DNA of 8,014 nucleotides from Deltaproteobacteria bacterium (GCA_016234985.1 JACRNK010000030.1:1-8014), one strand, 5' to 3'; positions 1-5,831 are shown, counted from the first letter of the stretch. Notes: generated by a model not told the origin, from the sequence alone. Made by a program: numbers and translations.

Positions 1-324
1 ACTACCTTAGGAGAGGCATATAAACTTTGCAGTAAAAAACATTATGAGGTTCCCGAAGATAGGTTTAGAGATATAGTATCCAAATATTCAAAGGATATGA
101 AGGTCAATGTCATAGACAGCAAGATAACAAAGGGCAAGGCTGTTGTTAAGATTGAATGCAAGGTGCCGTCATCGTTTGGCGGAGATTTTGTTCAGGAGAG
201 CGATGTGCGCCTTGATCTGGATGAAAAGACGAATAGCTGGAAGATAGACTTTACAGGCGAAACGCAGGAAAGCGGCAGAGAGGAGCGCAGCGGCGGCACG
301 GCTGCAAAGGAAGGCGGCAAGTAA
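1..324 (+). CDS. C-terminal part of an unrecognised protein, possibly NTF2-like/DUF4878-like (5' end outside window)
   Basis: The reading frame is open from the first base to the TAA at 322-324, so this is the 3' part of a longer gene; the internal ATG at 97 has no ribosome binding site and need not be the start. The visible 107 residues begin with a helical-looking stretch (GEAYKLCSKKHYEVPEDRF). Alternating beta-strand-like segments follow (VNVIDSKI, AVVKIECKV, VRLDLDEKTNSWKIDF), then a Gly/Glu/Lys-rich disordered tail. This helix-then-sheet order resembles NTF2-like or DUF4878-type extracytoplasmic proteins, but that is only an inference from pattern. The stop overlaps the cytochrome b start by one base (TAATG), so the two are probably co-transcribed and translationally coupled. 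I do not recognise the gene. Confidence 0.7.
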   Translation, partial: TTLGEAYKLCSKKHYEVPEDRFRDIVSKYSKDMKVNVIDSKITKGKAVVKIECKVPSSFGGDFVQESDVRLDLDEKTNSWKIDFTGETQESGREERSGGTAAKEGGK

Positions 325-959
325 TGCTTGCAAGAATCTCTGATTGGTTTGAGGAGCGGGCAGGTTTAAAGGGTTGGCTAAAGAGGAAGAAAGAGCTTCC
401 CATCCCAAGCCATATGAATTTTTTTTATTGTTTCGGCGGCATCTCTTTTACAATAATAATGCTTCAGCTTGTAACGGGTCTTTTTATGACCTTTTTTTAC
501 ATCCCCAGGCCTGAAGAGGCGTTAAACAGCATCCTCCGTTTTAGCAATGAAGTTACACTGGGCTGGCTCATGCGCAATATGCACCGCTGGGGCTCCACGC
601 TTCTTGTAACAACGCTCATTACACATATCATTACTGTTTTTTATCACAAGGCATACCAGAGGCCAAGGGAGTTAAACTGGGTATCGGGTTTAATTCTGTT
701 TTTTGCGGTCTTTCTCTTCAGCATTACAGGCACAATCCTTCCATGGGACTGGAGGGGATATTGGGTTCTGGTAATATGGACGGATTATGTCGGCACATGG
801 CCGGTTATAGGCGAATTCCTTAAAGACCCGATACTGGGCTCTTTTTCCGTGAGCCGCAGTTTTGTCACCCATATACTGCTCCTTCCTATCATTACGGCAA
901 TCCTTTTAGTCTTTCACTTTAAGATGGTAAAACGGCACGGAATATCCGGTCCGCTGTAG
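324..959 (+). CDS. petB: Cytochrome b6-like subunit (N-terminal half of split cytochrome b) of a bc/b6f-type quinol oxidoreductase
   Basis: This 211-residue membrane protein matches the length and four-helix layout of cytochrome b6, with helices near residues 34-60, 79-108, 117-139 and 180-202. The haem-b ligands are H87 and H101 (HX13H) and H183 and H198. The second pair has the HX14H spacing typical of b6f rather than bc1. C36, in the motif FYCFGGI, sits where chloroplast b6 binds the additional haem ci/cn covalently, so this subunit may carry two b haems plus a c-type haem near the Qn site. LPWDWRGYWV (139-148) is a conserved b6 Qp-side motif. By family knowledge it oxidises quinol together with subunit IV and a Rieske protein, but no Rieske gene is visible here. 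The ATG at 324 overlaps the preceding stop by one base, with GAAGG at 310-314 as ribosome binding site. Its partner lies downstream at 2478. Confidence 0.95.
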   Translation: MLARISDWFEERAGLKGWLKRKKELPIPSHMNFFYCFGGISFTIIMLQLVTGLFMTFFYIPRPEEALNSILRFSNEVTLGWLMRNMHRWGSTLLVTTLITHIITVFYHKAYQRPRELNWVSGLILFFAVFLFSITGTILPWDWRGYWVLVIWTDYVGTWPVIGEFLKDPILGSFSVSRSFVTHILLLPIITAILLVFHFKMVKRHGISGPL

Positions 960-977
960 TTTTTAAAATATCTTTAC

Positions 978-984
978 AGGAGGT
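978..984 (+). promoter_or_regulatory. Shine-Dalgarno AGGAGGT deciding the start at 992
   Basis: A full AGGAGGT lies 7 bases before the ATG at 992. The in-frame TTG at 986 is only one base from the motif and cannot be used, so the protein starts MKRTDFQW. Confidence 0.8.
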
Positions 985-991
985 TTTGAAA

Positions 992-2380
992 ATGAAAAGA
1001 ACTGATTTCCAATGGGTATCGGCGTTATTAGTCGCTTTTGGTTTCCTCATAGGAATGAGCGGTATTTCTCTTGCTGCGAGCAAGACCTTGAAGGTTCCAT
1101 CCGAATATAAAACCATCCAGGCTGCAATAGATGCGGCATCCGGTGGCGATACTATACAGGTGGCTGCGGGTAAATATAAGGAAAATATCACATTGAAAGA
1201 AGGGGTAATCCTTCAGGGCGCAGGCGCGGATAACACAACCATTGACGGCAATGGCAAAGGCAATGTTGTTGAAGGCGCAAAGGCTTCTGTGATTGAAGGT
1301 TTTACAATAACCAACAGCGGAAAGAGAGGGACAATCGGAGATGTTATGGATGTGGGCATATCTGCAAAACATGCGCCCATGACCATAGCAAACTGCCGGA
1401 TTGTTGGAAATAACACAGGTGTAAGGACATATTTTTCTCCCTCCAATATTGTGAACAATATCGTGGCTGATAACAAGGTTTATGGCCTTTATATCCTCTA
1501 CAGCGACTCCTCCGTAAAGAATAACATCATCTATAACAATGGCAGCTACGGCGTTTATAATTCCTATTCCAACCCGGAGGCCATAAACAACACGATATTT
1601 AAAAACTTTGACGGCATCTACAGCGAGGTTTCAAGGGTTGTGGTAAAGAACAATATTGTTGTCAAGAATAAAACTGTCGGCATTCACTGGGCTGAATTTC
1701 AGGATGCGCAGGACAGGGCGGAGCCGATCCTTTCCTATAATCTTGTATGGGGCAATAAGACGGATTATGTTAATGTTTTGCCTTCCAAAGGAGATGTGTC
1801 AAAGGATCCTCTGCTTGTTGATTTGGCCAAGGGAGATGTCCTTCTTAAAAAGAATTCTCCTGCAATCAACGCAGGCAATGAAGATTCGGCGGATAACGAT
1901 CCCGATGCTACAAGAAACGACATGGGCGCCTACGGCGGCCCTCTGGCGCAAAAGAAAATACCGTATTCACCCAAAGAGATGTCGTATGCGTCTCTTAAGA
2001 TAAAGACCGAGACCTTGGCTGAGCCTGATTATGGGAGCCAGTCGGCATGGAGCGGCGCTGAAGGGAAGAAATCCGGAAAAGGCAATTTTAACGGCTGGTG
2101 CGTCCCGTGCCACGGCGGCCTTGGGAAAGGCGACGGGCTTCTGGCAGAAACACTCGGCGAAGGCATCAGGCCGCGGGATTTATCAAATGCCGAGTTGTTA
2201 TCGAGCCGCTCTGACGAATTTCTTCTTAAAGTGATAAAGGAAGGCGGCGCCTCTGTCGGGTTTTCTGAGGCCATGATGTCCTTCGGCGCAAACTTGACTG
2301 AGGAAGAGATAAAAAATATGATTGCCTATATCAGAAGCGAGATATGCAAGTGCCGGTATAAAGGAGAGGCGGGGAAGTGA
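992..2380 (+). CDS. Secreted right-handed beta-helix protein fused to a C-terminal cytochrome c domain
   Basis: A 462-residue exported protein. Residues 1-29 are a signal peptide (KR, hydrophobic core, cleavage near SLAA-S). Residues 33-110 carry the usual opening of pectin-lyase-fold/NosD-like proteins (VPSEYKTIQAAIDAA, GDTIQVAAGKY). Asn-rich beta-helix rungs follow to about 270 (NNIVADNKVYGLYI, KNNIIYNNGSYGVY). Near 271-316 is the typical C-terminal cap (DPLLVD, NSPAINAG, DMGAYGG). A linker of about 50 residues leads to a Class I cytochrome c domain (about 366-456) with C370-V-P-C373-H374 and a distal Met at M428 or M429 (AMMSFG). The tail ends in a C452-K-C454 pair. The gene sits between the two halves of a split cytochrome b, so I infer a periplasmic electron-transfer subunit or docking partner of the bc complex. 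What the beta-helix binds is unknown. An alternative is a carbohydrate- or copper-related NosD-like role. Confidence 0.9.
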   Translation: MKRTDFQWVSALLVAFGFLIGMSGISLAASKTLKVPSEYKTIQAAIDAASGGDTIQVAAGKYKENITLKEGVILQGAGADNTTIDGNGKGNVVEGAKASVIEGFTITNSGKRGTIGDVMDVGISAKHAPMTIANCRIVGNNTGVRTYFSPSNIVNNIVADNKVYGLYILYSDSSVKNNIIYNNGSYGVYNSYSNPEAINNTIFKNFDGIYSEVSRVVVKNNIVVKNKTVGIHWAEFQDAQDRAEPILSYNLVWGNKTDYVNVLPSKGDVSKDPLLVDLAKGDVLLKKNSPAINAGNEDSADNDPDATRNDMGAYGGPLAQKKIPYSPKEMSYASLKIKTETLAEPDYGSQSAWSGAEGKKSGKGNFNGWCVPCHGGLGKGDGLLAETLGEGIRPRDLSNAELLSSRSDEFLLKVIKEGGASVGFSEAMMSFGANLTEEEIKNMIAYIRSEICKCRYKGEAGK

Positions 2381-2383
2381 TAA

Positions 2384-2452
2384 ATTGGAAATTGTAAATT
2401 GAAGATTGGAAATTGAAAATTTTAAAATAAAAATAAAGTAAATTTACAATTT
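2384..2452. repeat. A/T-rich intergenic repeat with 12-bp inverted arms and an 11-bp direct repeat
   Basis: The short gap before the subunit IV gene contains ATTGGAAATTG twice (2384-2394 and 2405-2415). It also has a perfect 12-bp inverted pair, AAATTGTAAATT at 2389-2400 and AATTTACAATTT at 2441-2452, separated by 40 bases. The downstream arm ends about 13 bases before the ribosome binding site, so a hairpin in the mRNA could influence translation. It lacks the GC stem and U-run of a terminator. Confidence 0.6.
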
Positions 2453-2465
2453 GAGCGAAGCAAGT

Positions 2466-2472
2466 AGAGGAG
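2466..2472 (+). promoter_or_regulatory. Shine-Dalgarno AGAGGAG deciding the GTG start at 2478
   Basis: AGAGGAG lies 5 bases before GTG 2478. The upstream in-frame TTG at 2451 has no ribosome binding site, sits inside the A/T-rich repeat, and would add nine residues unlike the family. Confidence 0.7.
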
Positions 2473-2477
2473 TTACT

Positions 2478-3188
2478 GTGCCATCAGATAAGCAAAATGA
2501 AACTACCATAATAGATCCTCGTTATGCTCCTCCGTATCCGCAGAAGTTTCATAGATACTGGCCGCGTCATGCAATTAAGGGAAGCATAGCGGCTGTAATA
2601 ACAATTGCCGTTATAGCAGGCCTGGCGTATGAATTTAGACTCCCTGCCCCAGTTGAACTGGCTGGCAATATAACGTTGCCTGACGACGGCATGTATATAC
2701 CAGGGCCGGAGTGGTATTTTCTTTTCCTGCTTCAGCCGTTCTGGTATTTGAAAGGCGAACTTTCCAAATGGCAGTTTATAGGCACTGCCCTGACCCCAGG
2801 CATGGTTGTTGCCTTTATTCTCTTAGTCCCCTTCCTTTTCAAAAATAAAAAACCCCTCTCAGGAATTATTTCAAGATTAGTTTATATGCTGCCCCCTGTA
2901 TTGGTTTTCTCTATGATAATGGCCGGTATCACATATAGCGGTTATCCCGCAAAACTGCACGGCTGCATAGCCTGCCATAATCCTTCAACAGGGGTAAGGC
3001 AGAATCTTCCGCCAATGGATGTGGCAGATTTTTATAAAAATAACAGGCAGCGTCAGATAGCGGTGGGTAAATACCGTGCCAGCAAGACAGGAACAGAAGG
3101 GGAAACGGTCACTGGCCAGGAAGTGGAGACTTACAAAGACGCTAACTGGCAGATGAGGCATATATATGAACCGACCTTTACATGGTAG
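2478..3188 (+). CDS. petD: Subunit IV-like C-terminal half of split cytochrome b with an added c-type haem tail
   Basis: A 236-residue protein starting at GTG 2478. It has a proline-rich N-terminus and three membrane helices (about 33-51, 97-121 and 133-155), as in b6f subunit IV. The quinol-site motif P77-E-W-Y80 lies in PGPEWYFLFLLQ between the first two helices. Normal subunit IV is about 160 residues; here a tail of about 75 residues follows the third helix and carries C163-I-A-C166-H167. With a cytoplasmic N-terminus, three helices place this tail in the periplasm, where c-type haems are attached. The tail is too short for an ordinary complete cytochrome c domain. The Met in NLPPMD could be the sixth haem ligand, but this is a guess. 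The protein pairs with the b6-like gene at 324 and may replace part of the cytochrome f/c1 function. Confidence 0.92.
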   Translation: MPSDKQNETTIIDPRYAPPYPQKFHRYWPRHAIKGSIAAVITIAVIAGLAYEFRLPAPVELAGNITLPDDGMYIPGPEWYFLFLLQPFWYLKGELSKWQFIGTALTPGMVVAFILLVPFLFKNKKPLSGIISRLVYMLPPVLVFSMIMAGITYSGYPAKLHGCIACHNPSTGVRQNLPPMDVADFYKNNRQRQIAVGKYRASKTGTEGETVTGQEVETYKDANWQMRHIYEPTFTW

Positions 3189-3265
3189 TGCTTACTTGCA
3201 TAAATATCCGTTATTATTTTGGGTTCTTTCGTAAAAAAGTGGAATTTTGGGTTTTTCATTGTTTT

Positions 3266-3294
3266 AGCCTCGGAGAGGCGATCTGTTTGTAGAA
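3266..3294 (+). repeat. REP-like unit R1 (+)
   Basis: A hairpin GCCTC-GGA-GAGGC (3267-3279) is followed by GAT and CTGTTTGTAGAA. The 29-nt copy at 3441-3469 has two mismatches. The hairpin-plus-conserved-tail design is that of REP elements. Confidence 0.65.
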
Positions 3295-3317
3295 CAAAAA
3301 TGTATAACCAGGAACAA

Positions 3318-3367
3318 AGCTCCGTAGGAGCGGCCTGTCCGCACATACAGATCGCTCCTACGGAGCT
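3318..3367. repeat. Inverted pair of REP-like units R2 (+) and R3 (-)
   Basis: AGCTCCGTAGGAGCG at 3318-3332 is the exact reverse complement of CGCTCCTACGGAGCT at 3353-3367, a 15-bp stem around a 20-base loop. Each arm is itself a small hairpin (GCTCC/GGAGC, 3-base loop). Two REP units facing tail to tail resemble a BIME. No U-run follows, so it is not a typical intrinsic terminator. Confidence 0.7.
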
Positions 3368-3388
3368 AAAACATTTTTGAAAATTTAT

Positions 3389-3416
3389 TTCTACAAACAG
3401 CATGCTCCTACGGAGC
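3389..3416 (-). repeat. REP-like unit R4 (-)
   Basis: TTCTACAAACAG (3389-3400) is the exact reverse complement of the tails of R1 and R5. It is followed by CAT and the hairpin GCTCC-TAC-GGAGC (3404-3416), so this unit lies in the opposite orientation. Confidence 0.65.
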
Positions 3417-3440
3417 AAAAAACAAAAAAGCCATACCAAA

Positions 3441-3469
3441 AGCCTCGTAGAGGCAATCTGTTTGTAGAA
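3441..3469 (+). repeat. REP-like unit R5 (+)
   Basis: A hairpin GCCTC-GTA-GAGGC (3442-3454) is followed by AAT and CTGTTTGTAGAA. It is the near copy of R1, differing only in the hairpin loop and in one base after the stem. Confidence 0.65.
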
Positions 3470-3532
3470 TAATTTTAAAAATTGAATTCGCGCTTCACGA
3501 TATTCATCTTTTTTACGAAAGGATCTTATTTT

Positions 3533-3605
3533 GTCATTCCCGAAGTGTTTAATCGGGAATCTGATTTTCAAAACCGTATCCCCGATAAAAGCATTCGGGG
3601 ATGAC
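3533..3605. repeat. 73-bp palindromic element with GTCATTCCCGAA ends
   Basis: The ends GTCATTCCCGAA (3533-3544) and TTCGGGGATGAC (3594-3605) are 12-bp inverted repeats with one G-T position. Inside are two 8-bp hairpins: ATTCCCGA/TCGGGAAT (3536-3543 with 3553-3560) and ATCCCCGA/TCGGGGAT (3578-3585 with 3595-3602). From general knowledge, GTCATTCCCG-type palindromes are common dispersed intergenic repeats in several bacterial phyla. It ends 21 bases before the next gene. Confidence 0.65.
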
Positions 3606-3626
3606 AGATATGTATTTTAGAGACAA

Positions 3627-4868
3627 ATGGGATTTGATATGTATTTTCGGAGCAAAGAAGCTGTTAAATTATTCATTTTTATCTGTCTTGGTTTTGCCTT
3701 GTTTCCGGCTGCGGCATTTTCTGCGGAGAACCCCCCCTTAGCCCCCCCTTTGACAAAGGGGGGGGAGGGGGGGGTTACCGGCGGACAGATAAAGGAATAT
3801 GCAATCCCAACCCCATCCAGCAATCCTGTGGATATTGCCGTGGATGCATCCGACAATATCTGGTTTACAGAACAGAACAGCAATAAACTCGGCAAATTTA
3901 TCCCGTCAACACAGACCTTTGAGGAATTTGACATTCCATATAAAGGCAGTCCTGTGGGCATTGCCGTGGATTCCAATTCTATTGTATGGTTAGCCCTGTC
4001 TGCGGATAACAGCATTATAAGTTTTTCTCCTGCTGAAAAGAAATTTAAAAGATATAAGATTCCAACAGCAGATGCGGCGCCGTATGGCATTACTATGGGC
4101 AGTGATGACGTGGTATGGTTTACAGAAAGAGACGGCAATAAGATTGGCGGATTAAATGCCAAGGATGGGTCAATAAAGGAATACCGCATCCCGACTGCCG
4201 GCAGCCAACTGTCAGGAATAGCTCAGGACAAGGAAGGCATTGTCTGGTTTATTGAGTCTGGCGGAAATAAACTCGGAAGCCTTGAGCCTAAAAGCGGTAA
4301 GATTGTGGAGTATGTTATACCTATGCCGTTTTCAAACCCATCTGATATGGCTATTGATAAAGACGGAAATATCTGGTTTGTGGAATTGAACGGCAATAAA
4401 CTTGCTATGTTCAGCCCGAAATTAAGGAAATTCAACGAGGCCATAATGCCGCATCTTGCAACCGTTCCCTCCGGCATAGCAATAGATAAAGACGGCCGGA
4501 TATGGTTTACAGAAAACAGAGGGAACAGGATAGCCGTGTTCGATCCCATTCAATCAACCTTTACCGAACATGATATACCTACATACAGGAGCCTTCCGCT
4601 TGGCATTGCAATAGACAGCCGCGGCATAGTGTGGTTTACGGAGACAGACAGGGATGCGAACAAGATTGGCCGGATAGAACCGGCTGTTTTCGCTAATGCC
4701 GGACAAACCAAAGCTGGAGGGGCTAACCTGCCTGCAGCTGCCGGTAAAAAATTCAGCAGTTTTCTGCAAATGGTTGAAATAATAACAATGATAGTGATAA
4801 TTATTATATTGTTTGCAGGCTTTGTGATATGGTATATGCTTAGAAAGAGAGAGAGGAAACAGGGATGA
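3627..4868 (+). CDS. Membrane-anchored seven-bladed Vgb-like (NHL/YVTN-type) beta-propeller protein
   Basis: A 413-residue protein from ATG 3627; ATG 3639 is an equally possible start and neither has a good ribosome binding site. The signal peptide ends near AAAFSA (residue 33). Residues 35-50 (NPPLAPPLTKGGEGGV) are encoded by an inserted C/G-rich repeat. From about 57 to 355 there are seven repeats of 42-43 residues of the form Y-x-I-P-T...P-x-x-I-A-x-D...G-x-I-W-F-T-E...N-K-I, giving a seven-bladed propeller like virginiamycin B lyase. The mature propeller has only two histidines, both between blades, so lyase activity is doubtful and I would not call it an antibiotic resistance gene. A C-terminal membrane helix (about 382-404) followed by RKRERKQG anchors it with the propeller in the periplasm. 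I infer a binding or scaffolding role near the cytochromes. Confidence 0.88.
   Translation: MGFDMYFRSKEAVKLFIFICLGFALFPAAAFSAENPPLAPPLTKGGEGGVTGGQIKEYAIPTPSSNPVDIAVDASDNIWFTEQNSNKLGKFIPSTQTFEEFDIPYKGSPVGIAVDSNSIVWLALSADNSIISFSPAEKKFKRYKIPTADAAPYGITMGSDDVVWFTERDGNKIGGLNAKDGSIKEYRIPTAGSQLSGIAQDKEGIVWFIESGGNKLGSLEPKSGKIVEYVIPMPFSNPSDMAIDKDGNIWFVELNGNKLAMFSPKLRKFNEAIMPHLATVPSGIAIDKDGRIWFTENRGNRIAVFDPIQSTFTEHDIPTYRSLPLGIAIDSRGIVWFTETDRDANKIGRIEPAVFANAGQTKAGGANLPAAAGKKFSSFLQMVEIITMIVIIIILFAGFVIWYMLRKRERKQG
3729..3776. repeat. 48-bp C/G-rich palindromic repeat inserted in frame in the propeller gene
   Basis: The element runs AA-C7-TTAG-C7-TTTGACAAA-G8-A-G8-TT, nearly self-complementary around TTTGACAAA. 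It is exactly 48 bases and starts on a codon boundary, adding 16 residues directly after the predicted signal-peptide cleavage site. From general knowledge, CCCCCCTT...AAGGGGGG palindromes are widespread intergenic repeats, often appearing in proteins as PPLAPPLTKGG-like stretches. The four homopolymer runs are likely sites of slippage or sequencing error. Confidence 0.8.
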
Positions 4869-5762
4869 ATCGGAAATCAGTCTTTTTAAACCTCTGCGTT
4901 TTTTGAATACGATATTCCTACCGCAAAGAGTTATCCTACCGATATATTGGTGGATGCAAACGGCATTATCTGGTTTGCGGAGCAAGATGCGAACCAGATA
5001 GGCAGATTTGACCCTAAAACGAAAACATTTAAAGAATATGAAATACCAACTCCAAACAGCCAGCCTGTGAGGCTCACAGCGGACGGCTCAGGCAATATCT
5101 GGTTTACGGAATTTGCGGCAAACAAGATAGCAAGGCTTGATACAAGGAAAGGCCATATCAAGGAGTATGCGATCCCAACGCAATTGAGCCAGCCCATGGG
5201 GATTGCAGTAGATGAAAAGGGGCGGGTGTGGTTCATAGAAACACAAGCGAATAAATTGGCTGTATTTTCTCCTGCCGCAGGAAAATTCAAGGAGCATGCC
5301 ATACAAAGCGCATTTAGCGCCCCCAACGAAATTGCTATAGATAAGACTGGAGGCGTCTGGTTCAGCGAAAGGAAAGACAGAAGGCTTGTAAGATTCAATC
5401 CTGCAACGGAAAAATTTAAAAGATTTGACATCCCCAGCAGGGGTGTGCCTGAGGGAATAACCGCTGATAAAAAAGGGAATATCTGGTATTGCGATAAGAG
5501 AGGCGGAAAGGTGGGAATGTTAAATCCTGCGCAAGGCGAATTTGTCGAGTTGAATGTCGCTGTAACTAATGGACAGCCAATGGATATTGTTATAGGCGCT
5601 GCCGACAGCGTTTGGTTTACAGAAATAGGCGCAAACAATATCGGGAAATTGAATATGAGCAATGCAATATCGGACGGGTATAAACCCGCCAAATTGTCCG
5701 TAAAATTGGATGACGAGCAGAGAAGAATGTTTGAACAAAAACAAGAGCAAAAAAATCCTTGA
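4865..5762 (+). CDS. Second Vgb-like beta-propeller protein, six blades, apparent frameshift near the start
   Basis: ATG 4865 overlaps the previous stop (ATGA) and has GAGAGG at 4851-4856, so it looks like the true start. It reads MNRKSVFLNLCVF and then hits TGA at 4904-4906. The propeller continues in another frame, open from 4890; removing one T from the T6 run at 4899-4904 joins them as ...LCVF-EYDIPTAKS. Without that, the first usable starts are TTG 4944 or GTG 4947, which lack ribosome binding sites and cut into blade 1. Six repeats are visible (IIWFAE, NIWFTE, RVWFIE, GVWFSE, NIWYCD, SVWFTE), one fewer than in the neighbour. The tail is charged (DDEQRRMFEQKQEQKNP), with no membrane anchor. 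The signal peptide is too short, so a deletion of the rest of the signal and one blade is plausible. It could be a decaying paralogue, a slippage-controlled gene, or a sequence error. Confidence 0.75.
4899..4904 (+). other. T6 run at the site of the apparent frameshift
   Basis: The six T's before GAATACGATATTCC separate the frame of the initiation region from that of the propeller. Loss of one T restores a single frame. Confidence 0.55.
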
Positions 5763-5803
5763 CAAACTCTTGCAGTTGGGATATATCAAACAGCAGATAT
5801 AAT
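5759..5803 (+). promoter_or_regulatory. Candidate sigma-70-type promoter(s) for the cytochrome c genes
   Basis: A perfect TTGACA (5759-5764), overlapping the propeller stop codon, is followed after 17 bases by TATATC (5782-5787). A second overlapping candidate pairs TTGGGA (5776-5781) with a perfect TATAAT (5798-5803) after 16 bases. Either would give a transcript starting just upstream of the ribosome binding site at 5816. Both are consensus matches only. Confidence 0.4.
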
Positions 5804-5815
5804 AATCATAATAAG

Positions 5816-5823
5816 AAGGAGGT
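5816..5823 (+). promoter_or_regulatory. Shine-Dalgarno AAGGAGGT deciding the start at 5832
   Basis: AAGGAGGT is 8 bases before ATG 5832. The in-frame TTG at 5826 is too close to the motif to serve as start. Confidence 0.75.
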
Positions 5824-5831
5824 TTTTGCAG

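Larger units (their letters stand above)
3226..3521. repeat. REP-rich block bounded by 14-bp perfect inverted repeats
   Basis: CTTTCGTAAAAAAG at 3226-3239 and its exact reverse complement CTTTTTTACGAAAG at 3508-3521 enclose a 296-bp non-coding segment with five hairpin units. No transposase is encoded inside. The arrangement resembles a non-autonomous mobile element or a composite of REP sequences, and it lies between the cytochrome bc operon and the propeller genes. Confidence 0.55.

Noticed and set aside
1656..2003. Plus-strand frame of 115 codons inside the beta-helix gene
   Set aside because: It is out of frame with a well-supported gene and rich in Arg, Met and Ile with no domain.
2451..2477. 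TTG start for the subunit IV gene
   Set aside because: There is no ribosome binding site and it lies in an A/T-rich repeat; GTG 2478 has AGAGGAG at the right distance.
3318..3379. Rho-independent terminator after the subunit IV gene
   Set aside because: The 15-bp stem is strong but is followed by TAAAACATTTTTG, not a T-run directly at the stem base; it is better explained as paired REP units.
3266..3469. Possible CRISPR array
   Set aside because: Only two near-identical copies exist in the same orientation, 175 bp apart, with others inverted and hairpin-plus-tail design; this fits REP elements rather than spaced direct repeats.
3131..3571. Minus-strand open frame of 146 codons
   Set aside because: It runs through the REP hairpins and into the subunit IV gene; the predicted protein has no recognisable features.
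3617..4189. Minus-strand open frame of 190 codons
   Set aside because: It is a shadow of the first propeller gene, including the C/G repeat read backwards.
4931..5692. Minus-strand open frame of 253 codons
   Set aside because: It is the antisense of the repeated propeller blades; its repetitive residues mirror the plus-strand repeats, and no ribosome binding site or family match is visible.
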